DNA of 64,000 bases from Hemileia vastatrix (Eukaryota; Basidiomycota; Pucciniomycetes; Pucciniales; Zaghouaniaceae): contig JASXTE010000005.1 in the NCBI GenBank assembly GCA_030280995.1, forward strand, positions 35,308,501-35,372,500. The letters run 5' to 3'. The translations under genes were made by a program, and so were the position numbers. Of this stretch, positions 21,946 through 33,100 are shown one piece after another. Within the stretch, counting starts at the first letter, position 1. Every line of letters starts with the position of its first letter. The notes beneath the pieces are model-generated. The model saw only the letters and a list, made by a program, of their open reading frames with translations, was not told the DNA's origin and ran no database searches.

Positions 21946-22510
21946 CAAGTTATGTTAAGTTTTGTTTTTTAAGAGGACTCACAGGAGGCTTTGACACAGT
22001 TGTGATGGATAGAGGGCGCTAACTGGAAGTTAGGTGGACTATGGCTGAACAGGCAACTGGCATAAGCGCTTAGATGAGGGCGTAGAGGAAAATGAAATCT
22101 TATATATATTTTTTCATTGTTAGAGGGGACATGACCAAATGGGTAATTGGATTAAGGGAGATGTGTACCATGTAAACGCAAAAGACTCTGGGAATTTAGC
22201 TAATGGGATAACTAACCAGGAGTAGAATAGGGATATATAGATGGGGCACTCTACAGTTCAATTCCTATTTTATATGGTATATTGCTGTATTGCAGTAAAT
22301 GCAGTAAAGATTTATGATATTTTTTAGGGTTTAAAGTCTTTTAAAGAAAGTGGAGGGAGCAAAGTTAAGCGCTCTATAGTATGGAAGACAGGTGTATTAA
22401 AATAGCGCCTTGTCTAGAAAGATTATTTGGAGGCATAGCATGAAAAATGTATGAAGACTATGTACAGGGAGAATGGACAGAGGAGGCTCATAAGGAGAAG
22501 CGCTAGTGGG
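21946..22510. other. Element C 3' noncoding stretch
   Basis: No gene is recognised. The sequence is unusually rich in GCGC (AGCGCT, GCGCC). None of the three stem-loop types of A and B was found here. Confidence 0.4.
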
Positions 22511-23343
22511 CTATTCAGTATCAGGGTGAAAACTGATAGGATATCCTTTCCAGTCTTCAGGCATGACGAAGCGATGAGTTGATGAGCTGATTTCGTTCAT
22601 TAGTTGACCTATCATTTTTATATGGGTATAGGGATCTTCAAGTTCAGCGTCAGAAAAAGTTGGTGCATTAGAGTAGGATAGAGACATAGCATCATATATA
22701 AGACGAAGTCTGGAAAACATTTGCATGGAATGGACAAAGGGTAAAGGAATAGGAACCCATCCCAGGGAGATGGATTCATTGAATCCTGAAAAGGAGTCAG
22801 TGGGCAAGGGAAGTGTAATTGTAATAAAGGATACTTACTTGCTAATAAGTTTTGTGGGCACGCTGATGGTAAAGTAATGGTGACCGGGTCAGTAGCAGCT
22901 GCAGTGGAGCCTGAGAACATAGAAGCATTAGAGCTTGGAATGGAAGAAGGTGTAGCGCTAGGCTGAGTGTATATTTTGGGCCTGGGAAAACTAGGAAGCA
23001 ATGGTGATTCATAGGGAACATTATTATTAGTGGAGATAGTGGGACTAGTGGTTGTAACTATGGGAGCGCTAATAGTAGAGCTAGGTGGAAAGCAAATATA
23101 ACCAGTAGGCTGAGGAGTATTCTGGTTAAAAGAGATATTTCAAGTCTTGTGGTATCTAAAGCAATTGTCACAGGCAGGTCTAAAGGAGGCATACCCCCAA
23201 GGTTTTGAAAAGGTACAATGAAAGTTGCAGCGTTTACAAAACAAGCACGCTTGATCTTTGAGAACTGTAGGATATTGAGTCATAATATTTGGATGAAAGA
23301 GATCTAGGTTATTAGAAGGGCTATTTATAAGATAACATGGCAT
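22511..23343 (-). pseudogene. Gene e: antisense six-Cys cluster protein of element C (one stop)
   Basis: ATG at 23343. Exon 1 is 22839-23343, the intron 22786-22838 (53 nt, GTAAGT...TTCAG, phase 1) and exon 2 22511-22785. The cluster is C33-x2-C36-x6-C43-x14-C58-x2-C61-x6, and the sixth cysteine position (codon 68) is TGA. The frame stays open on both sides of that stop, through a Ser/Thr/Pro-rich middle and a helical C-terminal part (FSRLRLIYDAMSLS ... IKMIGQLMNE). A Cys codon (TGT or TGC) to TGA is a single-base change. Otherwise it has the same layout as genes a-d. Confidence 0.72.
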
Positions 23344-23767
23344 TATAGAGAAGTCACCAGTGCGCCATGTCTGACTTGAGTGCTGGATGGTTTCTAAGAA
23401 GATAGTAAAAAATTTTTTGTCATAATAAAGGACCCAAGGAAAGGCAAACCTGTTGCAGTCAAGGGAAATTCATACATTGCAAAGATCTGAAGATTACAAG
23501 AGAGCGAATGCATGTATGATGCAGGGGAAGTATTTGCTGCTATAGAAAATAGTGACTATCTCAAGTTGTTTTTTGTTGTTTCATCTTTCATAGGCACTTA
23601 GTAGAAGGGTGCGCTGCTTAAATAAAAAGGATGATATTTTTTGAAGGCAACTCATCTCGCAGTTGTTGAATTTTCACAGGAAAATTAAGGGAAAATAAAA
23701 ATAATAATATTACAGTTTTTTTTACAAGTTAACATACAATTTACAGTTAATATATACAAGGAAGATT
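23344..23767. other. Spacer between antisense genes e and d
   Basis: Holds the upstream region of gene e and the downstream region of gene d. No further gene or repeat is recognised. Confidence 0.4.
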
Positions 23768-24784
23768 TTAGTATTCTGCGTCATCAAAGATTGGAATGCA
23801 GAAAGCCCAGTCGTTAACAGCCTCTTGCATGTTTTGTTGCAAGGTGGTTATTAGCTGTTTTCTTTTGTTATACTCGGCGCTAGTATAAACAGGGACTGCC
23901 TCAAGGAATTCTTCAACGGCAGTTAACATGTTGTTCATACGACGCATGGTTGCATCGTATGGAGTGCAGGCAATTTTCTCTGCAAATTCCCAGTTTTGAG
24001 CCATGGTGGGCTCTTCCTCATTGATGGGCCTTTCATCCGGGATGATGGTATCGAAGACCGGCTGCATATTTGTCCAATCAGCGGTGGGTATTTGAGGAGT
24101 ACACTCCGGAATAGGCTTGGTATCCCAGACAGGATCTTCTTCCAAGGCTGGAAGGAATAGAGGAATGTTAGGAGGCGGAGGAGTTTCAGCGTAAGGTGTT
24201 CCTGGCGCATTCTAAAAGAGAAAAAAAAAGGGGGGAAAGAGTAAATGTTAGGATTAAGAAAGGAAGACTTATGGTACTCTCCTCTGAAAAGAGATATCTT
24301 GGGACAGAAGCGACGCTACTGGGTGTAGGTTTGTGGTAACCAACCTTGGCTTTTTTGTTGCCAGGTGGGGTAACAGGAGCAGGCACTGGGCGCTTGATGG
24401 TCATTTGACTCATCATATTAGTGTTTGAAGCATTAGGGTCCAGGCATGCAACGGTGGGCGGCCCATCATAGCTACACTTCTTTTTGCATTTCATGCAGTA
24501 ATCGCATGACTGAGAAAAGGGGGAAAGAAATGAAAGGTTAGTAACAACAAGGAAGGAATGTGAAGATGACTTACAGTAAAGAAATTATTTCCACGGCTGG
24601 ATTTTGAGAAATGACGAGGAGTTATGCCATTTTTGATGCAATGGGTGCATCTTGTCCCACCCATCAGTGTAGTTATGTGCGTTGTTGGTGGAGAAGCAGG
24701 GGGCTGAGTGCGCACAAACTGTCGAATTGCATCCACGATGTTGGCGGTATTTTCAGTGTTGGGATTGGTTCTTCTAGTATTCAT
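23768..24784 (-). CDS. Gene d: antisense cluster protein of element C, three exons
   Basis: ATG at 24784, with a CATAAATACC box about 85 bases upstream on the minus strand. Exons are 24575-24784, 24278-24509 and 23768-24201. Introns are 24510-24574 (65 nt, GTAAGT...CTCAG, phase 0) and 24202-24277 (76 nt, GTACCA...GCCAG, phase 1). The spliced frame is 291 residues without a stop. The cluster is C46-x2-C49, then Pro56 where a third Cys is expected, then C72-x2-C75-x6-C82 (CDYCMKCKKKC); His58 or Cys78 might substitute. A Pro-rich middle with a basic patch (GNKKAKVGYHK) and a helical C-terminal domain (MRRMNNMLTAVEEFLEAV ... RKQLITTLQQNM) follow. The only family member here that is intact with an extra intron. 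Confidence 0.75.
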
Positions 24785-25920
24785 TGAAAGATATAAAGGA
24801 TGATAAATAAGAGAAGAAGATAGAAGATGGAGAAAGAAAACGCTGCAAGACGCAGGTATTTATGGGCTCCTGGGGACAGTCGCGAGTAGAGGGAGGATGT
24901 GGTACGCGCCTTGAAGGTAGCATAATTTTAGACCAATCAGCGCACATAGTCCAGGAAGAACAAAGGAAATTAGCGCAGTAGGAAGTGCTAAAATATACTA
25001 TGTATTTGTGTGTTTCAGAGAACAAAGGAAATGGAAGCACGGAAAAGGAATAAGGGTCTGTGCGCTCGGACTTTGCAGAAAGATGTGCCGCATAATGGAG
25101 AATTTTGTGTTATTGATTTAGGACTTTAAAGCGCTAAACAATATGGATTTGGACTTTCCAATAATTATGTGTTACGCATTAAGAAAAGGGTTATGGCTTA
25201 AGGACAATTCAAGTGCATAGTATACTGTACCGCAGCTAGTTGGGTAACTTACTGAAACAGGTAATAAGGGAGGCTAACTAGTTAAGTGAATTGTAAGGAC
25301 TATGAAATTAGTATTAAAGAAAGGAGAGTGGGGACTCAATCACAAAACTACCCAAGAGTCAAGGCAACTAGGATCAGCGTTAGAATGGGTCAAACCTGGA
25401 AATAGTGCTGAAACAAAAACAAAGGTATAGTCAAAAGCGCATATGTGGAGTATGAGTGAAACAAGTTAATACTAGCGTTAGTAATCATAGGATATGTTTT
25501 AGGCGCCGTAGTTGTTACAAGCAGTGTACATAGTTTACTAATAGATTAGTTATTGTTTTACTAATATGGCGCTAGAGCCAGTGCTGGAGATCCACTAAGG
25601 AACTGTGTCTTGAGTACTGGAAAAATATAAAGAGGAGGACTATTTGATAAAGATTGAGAGTCTTTTGTAAGTAGAATATATAGAGAGAATATATAGATTT
25701 AGTAGGATTAACTATTATTAGAGTTATTTTATTGCTATAAAAGGCATATTCAAAGAGAGCACTTCAAGAGGGAGTAGCTGCGGATATTAGCGCTTACTAA
25801 GAATAGAAATATCCAGATAGTAATACTTGTTTTTCCTGATCTCTAAAACTCATCTCTCATCTTATAAACTTTCTAATCAAATATTAGTGTTACACATTAT
25901 TGCACTGTCTTTAAAAATAA
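24785..25920 (+). repeat. Probable 3' LTR of element C
   Basis: No gene is recognised. It starts with a purine-rich run (about 24805-24840) that could be a polypurine tract. A CTATAAAAGG box lies at about 25734, and the stretch ends shortly before TGGCAGGTGCTTC (about 25926), a possible primer-binding site. GCGC is enriched here too. No second copy is in the window, so the boundaries are guesses. Confidence 0.35.
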
Positions 25921-26022
25921 GAGTGGCAGGTGCTTCTTTTTAGAAATTGAAGAGGAGAACCAACCCATCTTGCATAGTGTCTACTGCTTAGTACTTTAGA
26001 ACTGTCTACAGCAGTTACTTGG
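25921..26022 (+). pseudogene. Element D: leader and first gag codons of another Gypsy copy
   Basis: The run CTTAGTACTTTAGAAC then TGTCTACAGCAGTTACT matches the gag start of element C at 15995-16043. The gag homology stops after a few codons at the LINE junction. Confidence 0.45.
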
Positions 26023-27850
26023 GGATCCAAACATGTGGCCGTTTTTTACTTGGCCAAAACAAAATGGATGCTTCTCACTAAACACAAACACATCTTAACC
26101 TCCCCCCCTTCTCTCTCCTTTAATGGGAGATCTCTCGCTCCCTCCCCCACTCTGAAATGGCTTGGAGTTCTCCTTGATCCCTCACTGTTGTTTATCCCTA
26201 ATGGTAACAAGTTGATAGCAGCAGGCCTCCAATCTTTGGCATCCATCCACCGTCTTGCGTCATCAGGGTGGGGTATCCCATTGAAGCAATACTTCACACT
26301 GATCACTTCTTTAGTTCATTCTAGGACTGACTATGCTGCCATTACGTGGCATAATCCAGAGAGGAACTCTTGTACTACTAGACTTCTGCAGGTGGTCAAC
26401 AACAAGGCTCTGAGAAGGTCTCTTGGTTGTTTCCATTAGACCCCAGTCAAACTTCTCCTACATGACTCATCCTCCCTCCCCTGCAAACAATGCCTGGACC
26501 TAGCCGTCTATAAGGCATGGGCAAGGCTCCTCACAATCCCATCCTCAAATCCCATGGCGCGCTTGGCGAAACTCCTCCTCTCCTCCCCCACCCCCAAAGT
26601 CCACCAACACCAGCTCCACATACTTTCTCTCAATAATATTTTTCCCCCCTCATTCCCCCTCTCCAACCTAGATACTTGCCACCCATCCCCCTTCCCTCCT
26701 TGGTCCCCCCTCCCCCCATTTTCTCGGCAGACATTGCTGACTCCAAGGAAATTTCATGTGCTGACACCTCTTGACTTTTGCTCACCAGACCTCATTCATC
26801 TTATCTCATTTACACAGACGGGTCAAAATCTGATATGGGTGCTTTCTCTACGGCTTATGATCCTGGCCAAAACCTCCCCTTTGTGGCATGCCTAGGCGAC
26901 CAACACCTCTTCTCAGTTTTTGAGTCAGAGATGTTTGGTATACTCCTAGGCCTTTGCCTTTTTATTGCCAACCCTTGCCATTCCCTCTACAAGTCCCTTA
27001 CCATACTCTCCAATAGTCAATCTGTTGTTAGGGCCCTTTCCTCTCCTACCTCCCCAACTCATAACTCCACTTTACTCCAATCCATCACTTCCTCTATATC
27101 CGCTATCCTTGAAGCCAATCCCAAATTATCCCTCTCTCTTAAATGGTGCCCTGGTCATTGAGGCATCCTGGGTAACAAGGTGGCAGACAAACTTGCCAAT
27201 GGCTCCCATGATATGGCCACTCTTGCTGAGTCTCTCCTCTCTTCTGTCGCCCCTTCTCCCTCTATCTCTTCACTTAAGTCACACATTAAAAAACACTCTA
27301 AATTCCTCCTTCATTCTCCTCCAAATAGAGACACATTACGGAAGCTTAGGGGTAGATTCAATCCTTCCCTCTGCTTTCAAGTTTTGTCCGCTCTCCCATG
27401 CGCACATTCTACAGCCTTTGTACAATGTCGCTCAGGCCACTCTCCCTTGAAACACTACCTATTTTGATTCAAGGCATCACCCTCACCCCTCTGTTCCCTT
27501 TGTCATCTCAATGCTCCGGATACCCCCGAACATGTCTTACTTTTTTGCCCTGCTCATTTAGAAGAGTGCAAGTCACTATTTGACGTTGCCATTAAACATA
27601 AAATCAAGTTTGACTCCTCTTCACTTTTGTCTCCTTCCCCTATCTCTCCCCAAGTTGCTTCCTTTCTCATCTCTACAAACAGATTCCCTAATAATGTTCC
27701 CCTCACCCAGTAGTTCCATATTGCTCCACTTTTAATTGCCCATTGTTTCCCTTAACTGTGCCCCCTGATCCATTTGTACTTAGCTCTTGTCTCCCTGTTC
27801 CTTCATGCCCCTAGTTGGGTGAGATTGTATGAAATAATAATAAAAAAAAA
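26023..27850 (+). mobile_element. 5'-truncated LINE (RT end, RNase H, zinc finger)
   Basis: A non-LTR retrotransposon tail. 26035-26439 and 26554-26770 carry the C-terminal part of the RT region (KWLGVLLDPSLLF, SRTDYAAITWH, ALRRSLGC). After a frame change, an RNase H domain runs 26778-27230 (IYTDGSKSD, ESEMFGILLGL, ILSNSQSVVRAL with Asn for the usual Asp, KWCPGH, NKVADKLA). A CCHC-like finger follows (CSLC ... EHVLLFC, about nt 27510-27560). Stops and a frameshift make it inactive. It ends in an AATAATAATAAAAAAAAA tail at about 27833-27850, typical of target-primed insertion. The 5' end abuts gag fragment D. Confidence 0.85.
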
Positions 27851-28258
27851 GATATCCCTGATGGTGATATCCAGCCCGAGTGGAGGATATTTTAGTAAGG
27901 GACTTTAGATCAGAAAAATAAATGTAAGAAAAGTTAAGTGCAAAAAAAGTAAGTGTAAGAAAATCATTTGCGACCATGAGAGTTTTTTTTTTCAAAAAAA
28001 AAAAAAGAAAGAAAGAAAAAAGTTAAAAAAACAGAAAATAAAATAAACAACAGAAAAAATGAAAAAAATTCCTTTTTTTGAGGAAAAAATAAATATAAAA
28101 TAAAAAACAAAATTTCTCATGGTTGCAAGATATTTTTATTACACTTGTTTTTCTCACATATTTTTTACACATATTTTCATTGCACATATTTTTCTATCCT
28201 TATGTCCCTCCCTACAATATCCTCAACTCACGCTGGATATCCCCACCAGGGATATCTT
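27849..28258. mobile_element. MITE with about 150-bp inverted repeats
   Basis: The left end AAGATATCCCTGATGGTGAT and following text match the inverse of the right end (GATATCCCCACCAGGGATATC region) over about 50 bases. Weaker inverted similarity continues to the A/T-rich centre (CGACCATGAGA against its inverse near 28120). No coding capacity. It sits directly on the LINE poly-A tail. Confidence 0.75.
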
Positions 28259-28273
28259 ACTTGGTGCGTAGTG

Positions 28274-28362
28274 TTAAGTGCTAAAGACATTTGTTTCGTA
28301 ACTGTTGCACAATTGTTGGGTAATTGTTGCGCCTCACGGCGAAACATAAATGTGTCGTAGTG
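28274..28362. repeat. Half copy of a hairpin MITE family
   Basis: GTTTCGTAACTGTTGC through AATGTGTCGTAGTGA matches the right arm of the element at 28880-29063. The left arm is missing. Confidence 0.6.
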
Positions 28363-28375
28363 AAAAAATTATTGG

Positions 28376-28425
28376 CCTATTCAAAAGGGTCGGGGATAGG
28401 CTGGGGGTACCCCCTTTTGAATAGG
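28376..28425. other. Perfect 14-bp hairpin
   Basis: CCTATTCAAAAGGG pairs exactly with CCCTTTTGAATAGG around a GC-rich loop of 22 bases. No neighbouring gene is seen, so it is not an obvious terminator. Confidence 0.6.
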
Positions 28426-28879
28426 GAAATCATTTTTTGTGGTTGAAGCTTTAATTTTTTCGTCCAAAATTCCGCAAGCTTTTGTGACTTGGCTGTAACG
28501 TCAGGTCCAGGAAAAAAAATGGGCAGATCTCAAATGGTGGGGGCGAGTACTTTGATATCTACCCTGTTAAATTCGCTCCCTTCAATACCCTTCAATCAAC
28601 CAATTCTTTCTCTAACAATCTACTCTCAATTCTGAATCCTCTGGACCCCACTTTCGACCCTTTACTCTCAAAAATAAACCTTGATCATTAACTCCACTCT
28701 CAACTTTCAACTTTGAACAGTCTGCTGCAAGTTACACAGCGTGTAAACAGTGGGCAATTACAAAACCTCCCACTAAGCAGGATTGACCCTTGATTTTGAA
28801 TACTCTGGTTTTATCTGCCACACAAATCAAAAACCTCCAGAAAAACCCGGCTTTTTAAAACATGGGTAAACCCTTTAAT
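28426..28879. other. Unassigned spacer
   Basis: No gene, repeat or recognisable domain is seen. Confidence 0.4.
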
Positions 28880-29063
28880 ACACATTAACAAATGCTAGTT
28901 TTGTCTTGGGACGCAGCATCGGCGCAACGATTACGCAACAGTTATGTAACAATTGTTTTTAGCACTTAAAGGTCTTAAGTGAGTCTTAAGTGCAAAAAAC
29001 AAATGTTTCGTAACTGTTGCGCAATCATTGCGCCCCATGGCAAAACAAAAATGTGTCGTAGTG
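28880..29063. mobile_element. Hairpin MITE
   Basis: The two arms, CGCAACGATTACGCAACAG and its inverse around GCGCAATCATTGCGC, converge on a CACTTAA/TTAAGTG centre. The outer right end is ACACATTTTTGTTTTG (inverse). The left outer end is degenerate. Confidence 0.6.
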
Positions 29064-29356
29064 ATTGGAAGTTTCTGGTCATCTTCCCCTGTTTGCATCC
29101 AGTGTTACAGTTTAATACTTTACCATCAACACTGAAATTAAAATTTTGGACTCACTAGTGCTAACCCTCAATTCCAAAATCAGAAATCTCACCCCTTAAG
29201 TGAAACTTCTCAAATCATCTGTTAAAAACAACAATCAACTCTAAAATTAAAAAATTACTCTAATGTCATCTCATTTCACTTAAGTCTCTACTATACTCTC
29301 AGCTCACAAGGCCACTTATATCAATGTTGAACTCCCAGCTCTCAATTCTCAATATT
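29064..29356. other. Unassigned spacer before the Copia element
   Basis: AT-rich; no feature is recognised. It ends at the Copia target duplication. Confidence 0.4.
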
Positions 29357-29361
29357 CAAAT

Positions 29362-30121
29362 TATTGAAGGACACTGGTTGTTAGGTATATATATATATAT
29401 ATGTTCTCTAGCCTTCTAATTCGTGCTTAACACATTGGTTGATGTATACTGAGTATAAACTTAGAATGTGATTAAACAATCAGGGTGTATTGTGATATTA
29501 TGGGATTATATATAGTAGATACTGTTCTCTTAGTTTCTCTATCCAATCTCATATCTTTTCATTATTGAAAACTGATTGATCATTTCCAATATTTTCTCTT
29601 ATTCTTTAATTCATTATATTGACATTTGTGTTAATCGCTAAATAACTGTTTTTACTTGACAATCACTGGGGACAGGTATTTATGCTATATTACTAATGTG
29701 TTTACTAGGACTAACATTAGTATATTTGTTAGGTGATTGAATATCTATTAAAACAGTTAATAAGGCTATTATACTAACAAGTCTCTGATAATAACTTAAA
29801 GGTATTGTGTTATTGTATTTTACTATTTAAACCTCTGCAATCCAATCTCATATCTTTTCATTATTGAAAACTGATTGATCGTTTCCAATATTTTCTCTTA
29901 TTCTTTAATTTATTATATCGACATTTGTGTTAATCGCTAAATAACTGTTTTTACTTGAAAATCACTGGGGACAGGTGATTTAATATCTATTAAAACAGTT
30001 AATGGGGCTATTATACTAACAAGTCTCTGATAATAACTTAAAGGTGATTGAATATCTATTAAAACAGTTAACGGGGTATTATACTAACAATTCTCTGATA
30101 ATAACTTAAAGGGCTACAATA
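29362..30121 (+). repeat. Copia 5' LTR (760 bp, internally duplicated)
   Basis: Starts TATTGAAGGACACTGG and ends GGGCTACAATA (TATTG/CAATA ends), flanked by CAAAT (29357-29361). A segment of about 137 bp occurs twice (29542-29678 and 29841-29977). A segment of about 70 bp ending CTTAAAGG occurs three times (about 29732, 29974 and 30043). The 3' LTR has one copy of each. Confidence 0.88.
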
Positions 30122-30145
30122 GATTAAAAGTCTGAAGTTTGTTTT

Positions 30146-33100
30146 ATGAGTTCGCCAAGTGAAGATACATCTTCTACTGCTTCTGATACTACCTCATCAA
30201 CTTCAACGTTTCGGCCAACTGCTGAAACAAATACTTCTTCAAACCCTACGCGCCCTTATATCTCTTCAGCTATGACAGATCAGTTGAATGCCAAACTCTT
30301 AAGAGTGCCCGTACTCACCTCGGGAAATGTGTCTCTCTGGAAATCAATGGTTGAATTTTATTTCTATTCTCATTATTTGACTCATCACATCACTTTTTCT
30401 GCCAGACCTAGCGATGCTGATCCCAATGAATGGCGTAAAGGTGAAGCCAAATCCCGGCTAATTCTGATTAATGCTGTTAACTCAAGGGATTCTCTGTTAA
30501 TCTCAAAGGCCAAGTCCACCTATTTGGCTTATCAAAAAATTCTTTCTGACTATGGTGAGGGAAATGCATCTACGGTCTCTGATCTCTTAGATCAACTTGT
30601 TTATTTAAAGTGGGATGGTTCTTCATCCTTGAGGGAACATCTGGGTAAGTTTGAGGAGTTGGAAAATTTGTTGGTCAACAGTGCATCGAGTGATCCTGAG
30701 CTTTCTATTCCTACAAAAATCGTCGCAATGATTCTTATTAAAAGTGTTCAACATGAATCCATGCTAGGAATCACCCAGAATCTTTTTCAGAACTTCAAAA
30801 ATTTGACACTGGAGCAAGTATACGATAGTCTAAAATCAGAGACAAATCGCAGGCTACAAGATGAAAACTCAAATGATAATGCTAATGCTCTGAAGGCTCA
30901 GTCAAAAAAGAAAAAATCAATCCCACGCTCTAATTCACCCGAAAGAAAAGATAAAAAAAATGTCAAGTGTGAATTGGGTCATACAGGTCATACTGATGAG
31001 AACTTTATTACCCAATTACGTGATGAATTGAAGAAGCTCAAGATCTCTTCACATTCAAAAAACAAAAAAGCTAAACCGGCCGAAGAAGTCACTGAAACTG
31101 CTTCGCTTGTAGTAGAACATGAGCATGAGGAGTCTGCCTATCTCGCTGGGAAAAACAGTTCAAACACTTGCTTTGTTCTTGATTCTGGAGCCACGTCTCA
31201 TATGATCCAGGATAAAGGCATTCTCACTAATGTTAAACCACTATTCCCTCCAGCAAAAATTGACACTGCTGGTACCAAAGTTTTAACTGCAGACTATTCC
31301 GGAAGCTTAATCATCAATCGACAACTTACTTTTCACAATGTATTAGTTGTAAAAGACATATCGGCAAATTTAATTTCTGTTAATAAATTAAACCGTTTAG
31401 GATTTAGCATTGTATTTGAACCGGCAGAAACAAAAATTCTAGATTCAGAAGGTCGACTTATTGTTAAACTGGTTCACAAAGGACAAAAGCAGAACTTGTG
31501 GTACATTAACAATCAAGCCCTCTTATCTCATGACTCAAGTCTAACTTTATACCAATGGCATCAGCGTTTAGGACATCTTAACGCTAAATCAACCAGAAAA
31601 CTTTTGCTGGATAAGGGTATTGACTTTGTTGATAGGGAATATGAATGTGTGAAATGTTTAAAAGGAAAAATGGTTAAACTTCCTTTTTTGTCAATCTTTC
31701 CAACAGCGACTGTACCACTATTTTGTATACACTCAGATGTTATTGGACCTATTGTTCCACCTTCTGTTGGAGGTCATAAATATATTGTTACATTCATAGA
31801 TGACTGTTCTCGATATGCTACTATTTTTCTTATGAAATGCAAATCAGAAGTTTTCTCCAAGTTTCTTATGTACCAGGCTGACATTGAAAACAAACTGGAA
31901 CGCAAAATTAAGTATTTGAAATGTGACAGGGGAGGAGAGTATGGAGCAGGAAAGTTTATTGAACATCTGAACAAATGTGGTGTTACTCGTGAGCAGGCAC
32001 CAGCTAGGACTCCCCAACATAACTCGGTGGCTGAGCGATTCAATAAAACTCTCATTGATAAAGTTTGTACAGTAATGATAGATTCTGCCAGTCCAGCAGA
32101 GCTTTTGGGAGAATGTGCCATGAGCTTTGTTCATTTGCTAAACCTACTTCCTCACTCAAAACTTAAGTCAAGAACACCTCAAGATGCTCTTAACAGTTTC
32201 CTTCCATGCGGAGGTAATCATTCAGTCAATTATTCATTTATTAAGAGGTTTGGCTCGCTGGCCATATGACACAATGCCAAAGAAGACCGAACTCATAAAT
32301 TTCAGCCTAGGGGAACAGAGTGTGCTGTTGTTGGTTATGAACCCAATTCCAAGGGCTATCGACTTTATGATACAGTTGCTAAGAAGATTATTGTTTCACA
32401 AAATGTTAAAATTTTGGAGTCAAAAAATTATTTTAATGACAAAAATATTTCCATTCATGTGCCCGATTATTTTGACTCATCTACCGCCTTCATTCCTACG
32501 GATTCATCACCAACACTTGATTCAAAAAATGCACTTCTACCAATGAAGTTATCTGATACTTCAGCACAGACCTCTGTCCCGGGTGATGTGTTAGAAGTAT
32601 CAGATAATGAAAATGTAGAGAGTACACAAGTGAAGGGTCAGCAACTTAAACTTATCTTTCAATGAAAAACTTCAGAACCTTCTCTGGATAAGGATACTGA
32701 GGTATCACCTGATGCAGAGATTTCTGACGATTCTGATACATCCACTTCTGAACATCTTTCAAGTCATGGGAGGCCAGTTAGACAAAGAAATCCTCCAAAC
32801 TATTATGGTCATCTTGCTACGTGTTAATCAGATAATCCTACATATAAACAAGCTCTGAACAGCTCTGAAGCTGAATTGTGGCGTGAGGCTATGGATAAGG
32901 AATATGACTCATTATGTGAGCATCAAATGGGTGAACTAGTTAATAAAACTAAGGAGATGAAGGTAATTGGTGGCACTTGGGTCCTGTCAAAGAAAAAAGA
33001 TGAACTCGGTAGGGTAATAAGGTATAAGGCACGATGGGTAGCTTTGGGTAATCTTCAGAAGGAAGGTGTTGATTATGGGGAAACATATGCTTCTGTTGGA

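Noticed and set aside
28376..28425. Rho-independent terminator
   Set aside because: The hairpin has no T-run and the genome is eukaryotic.
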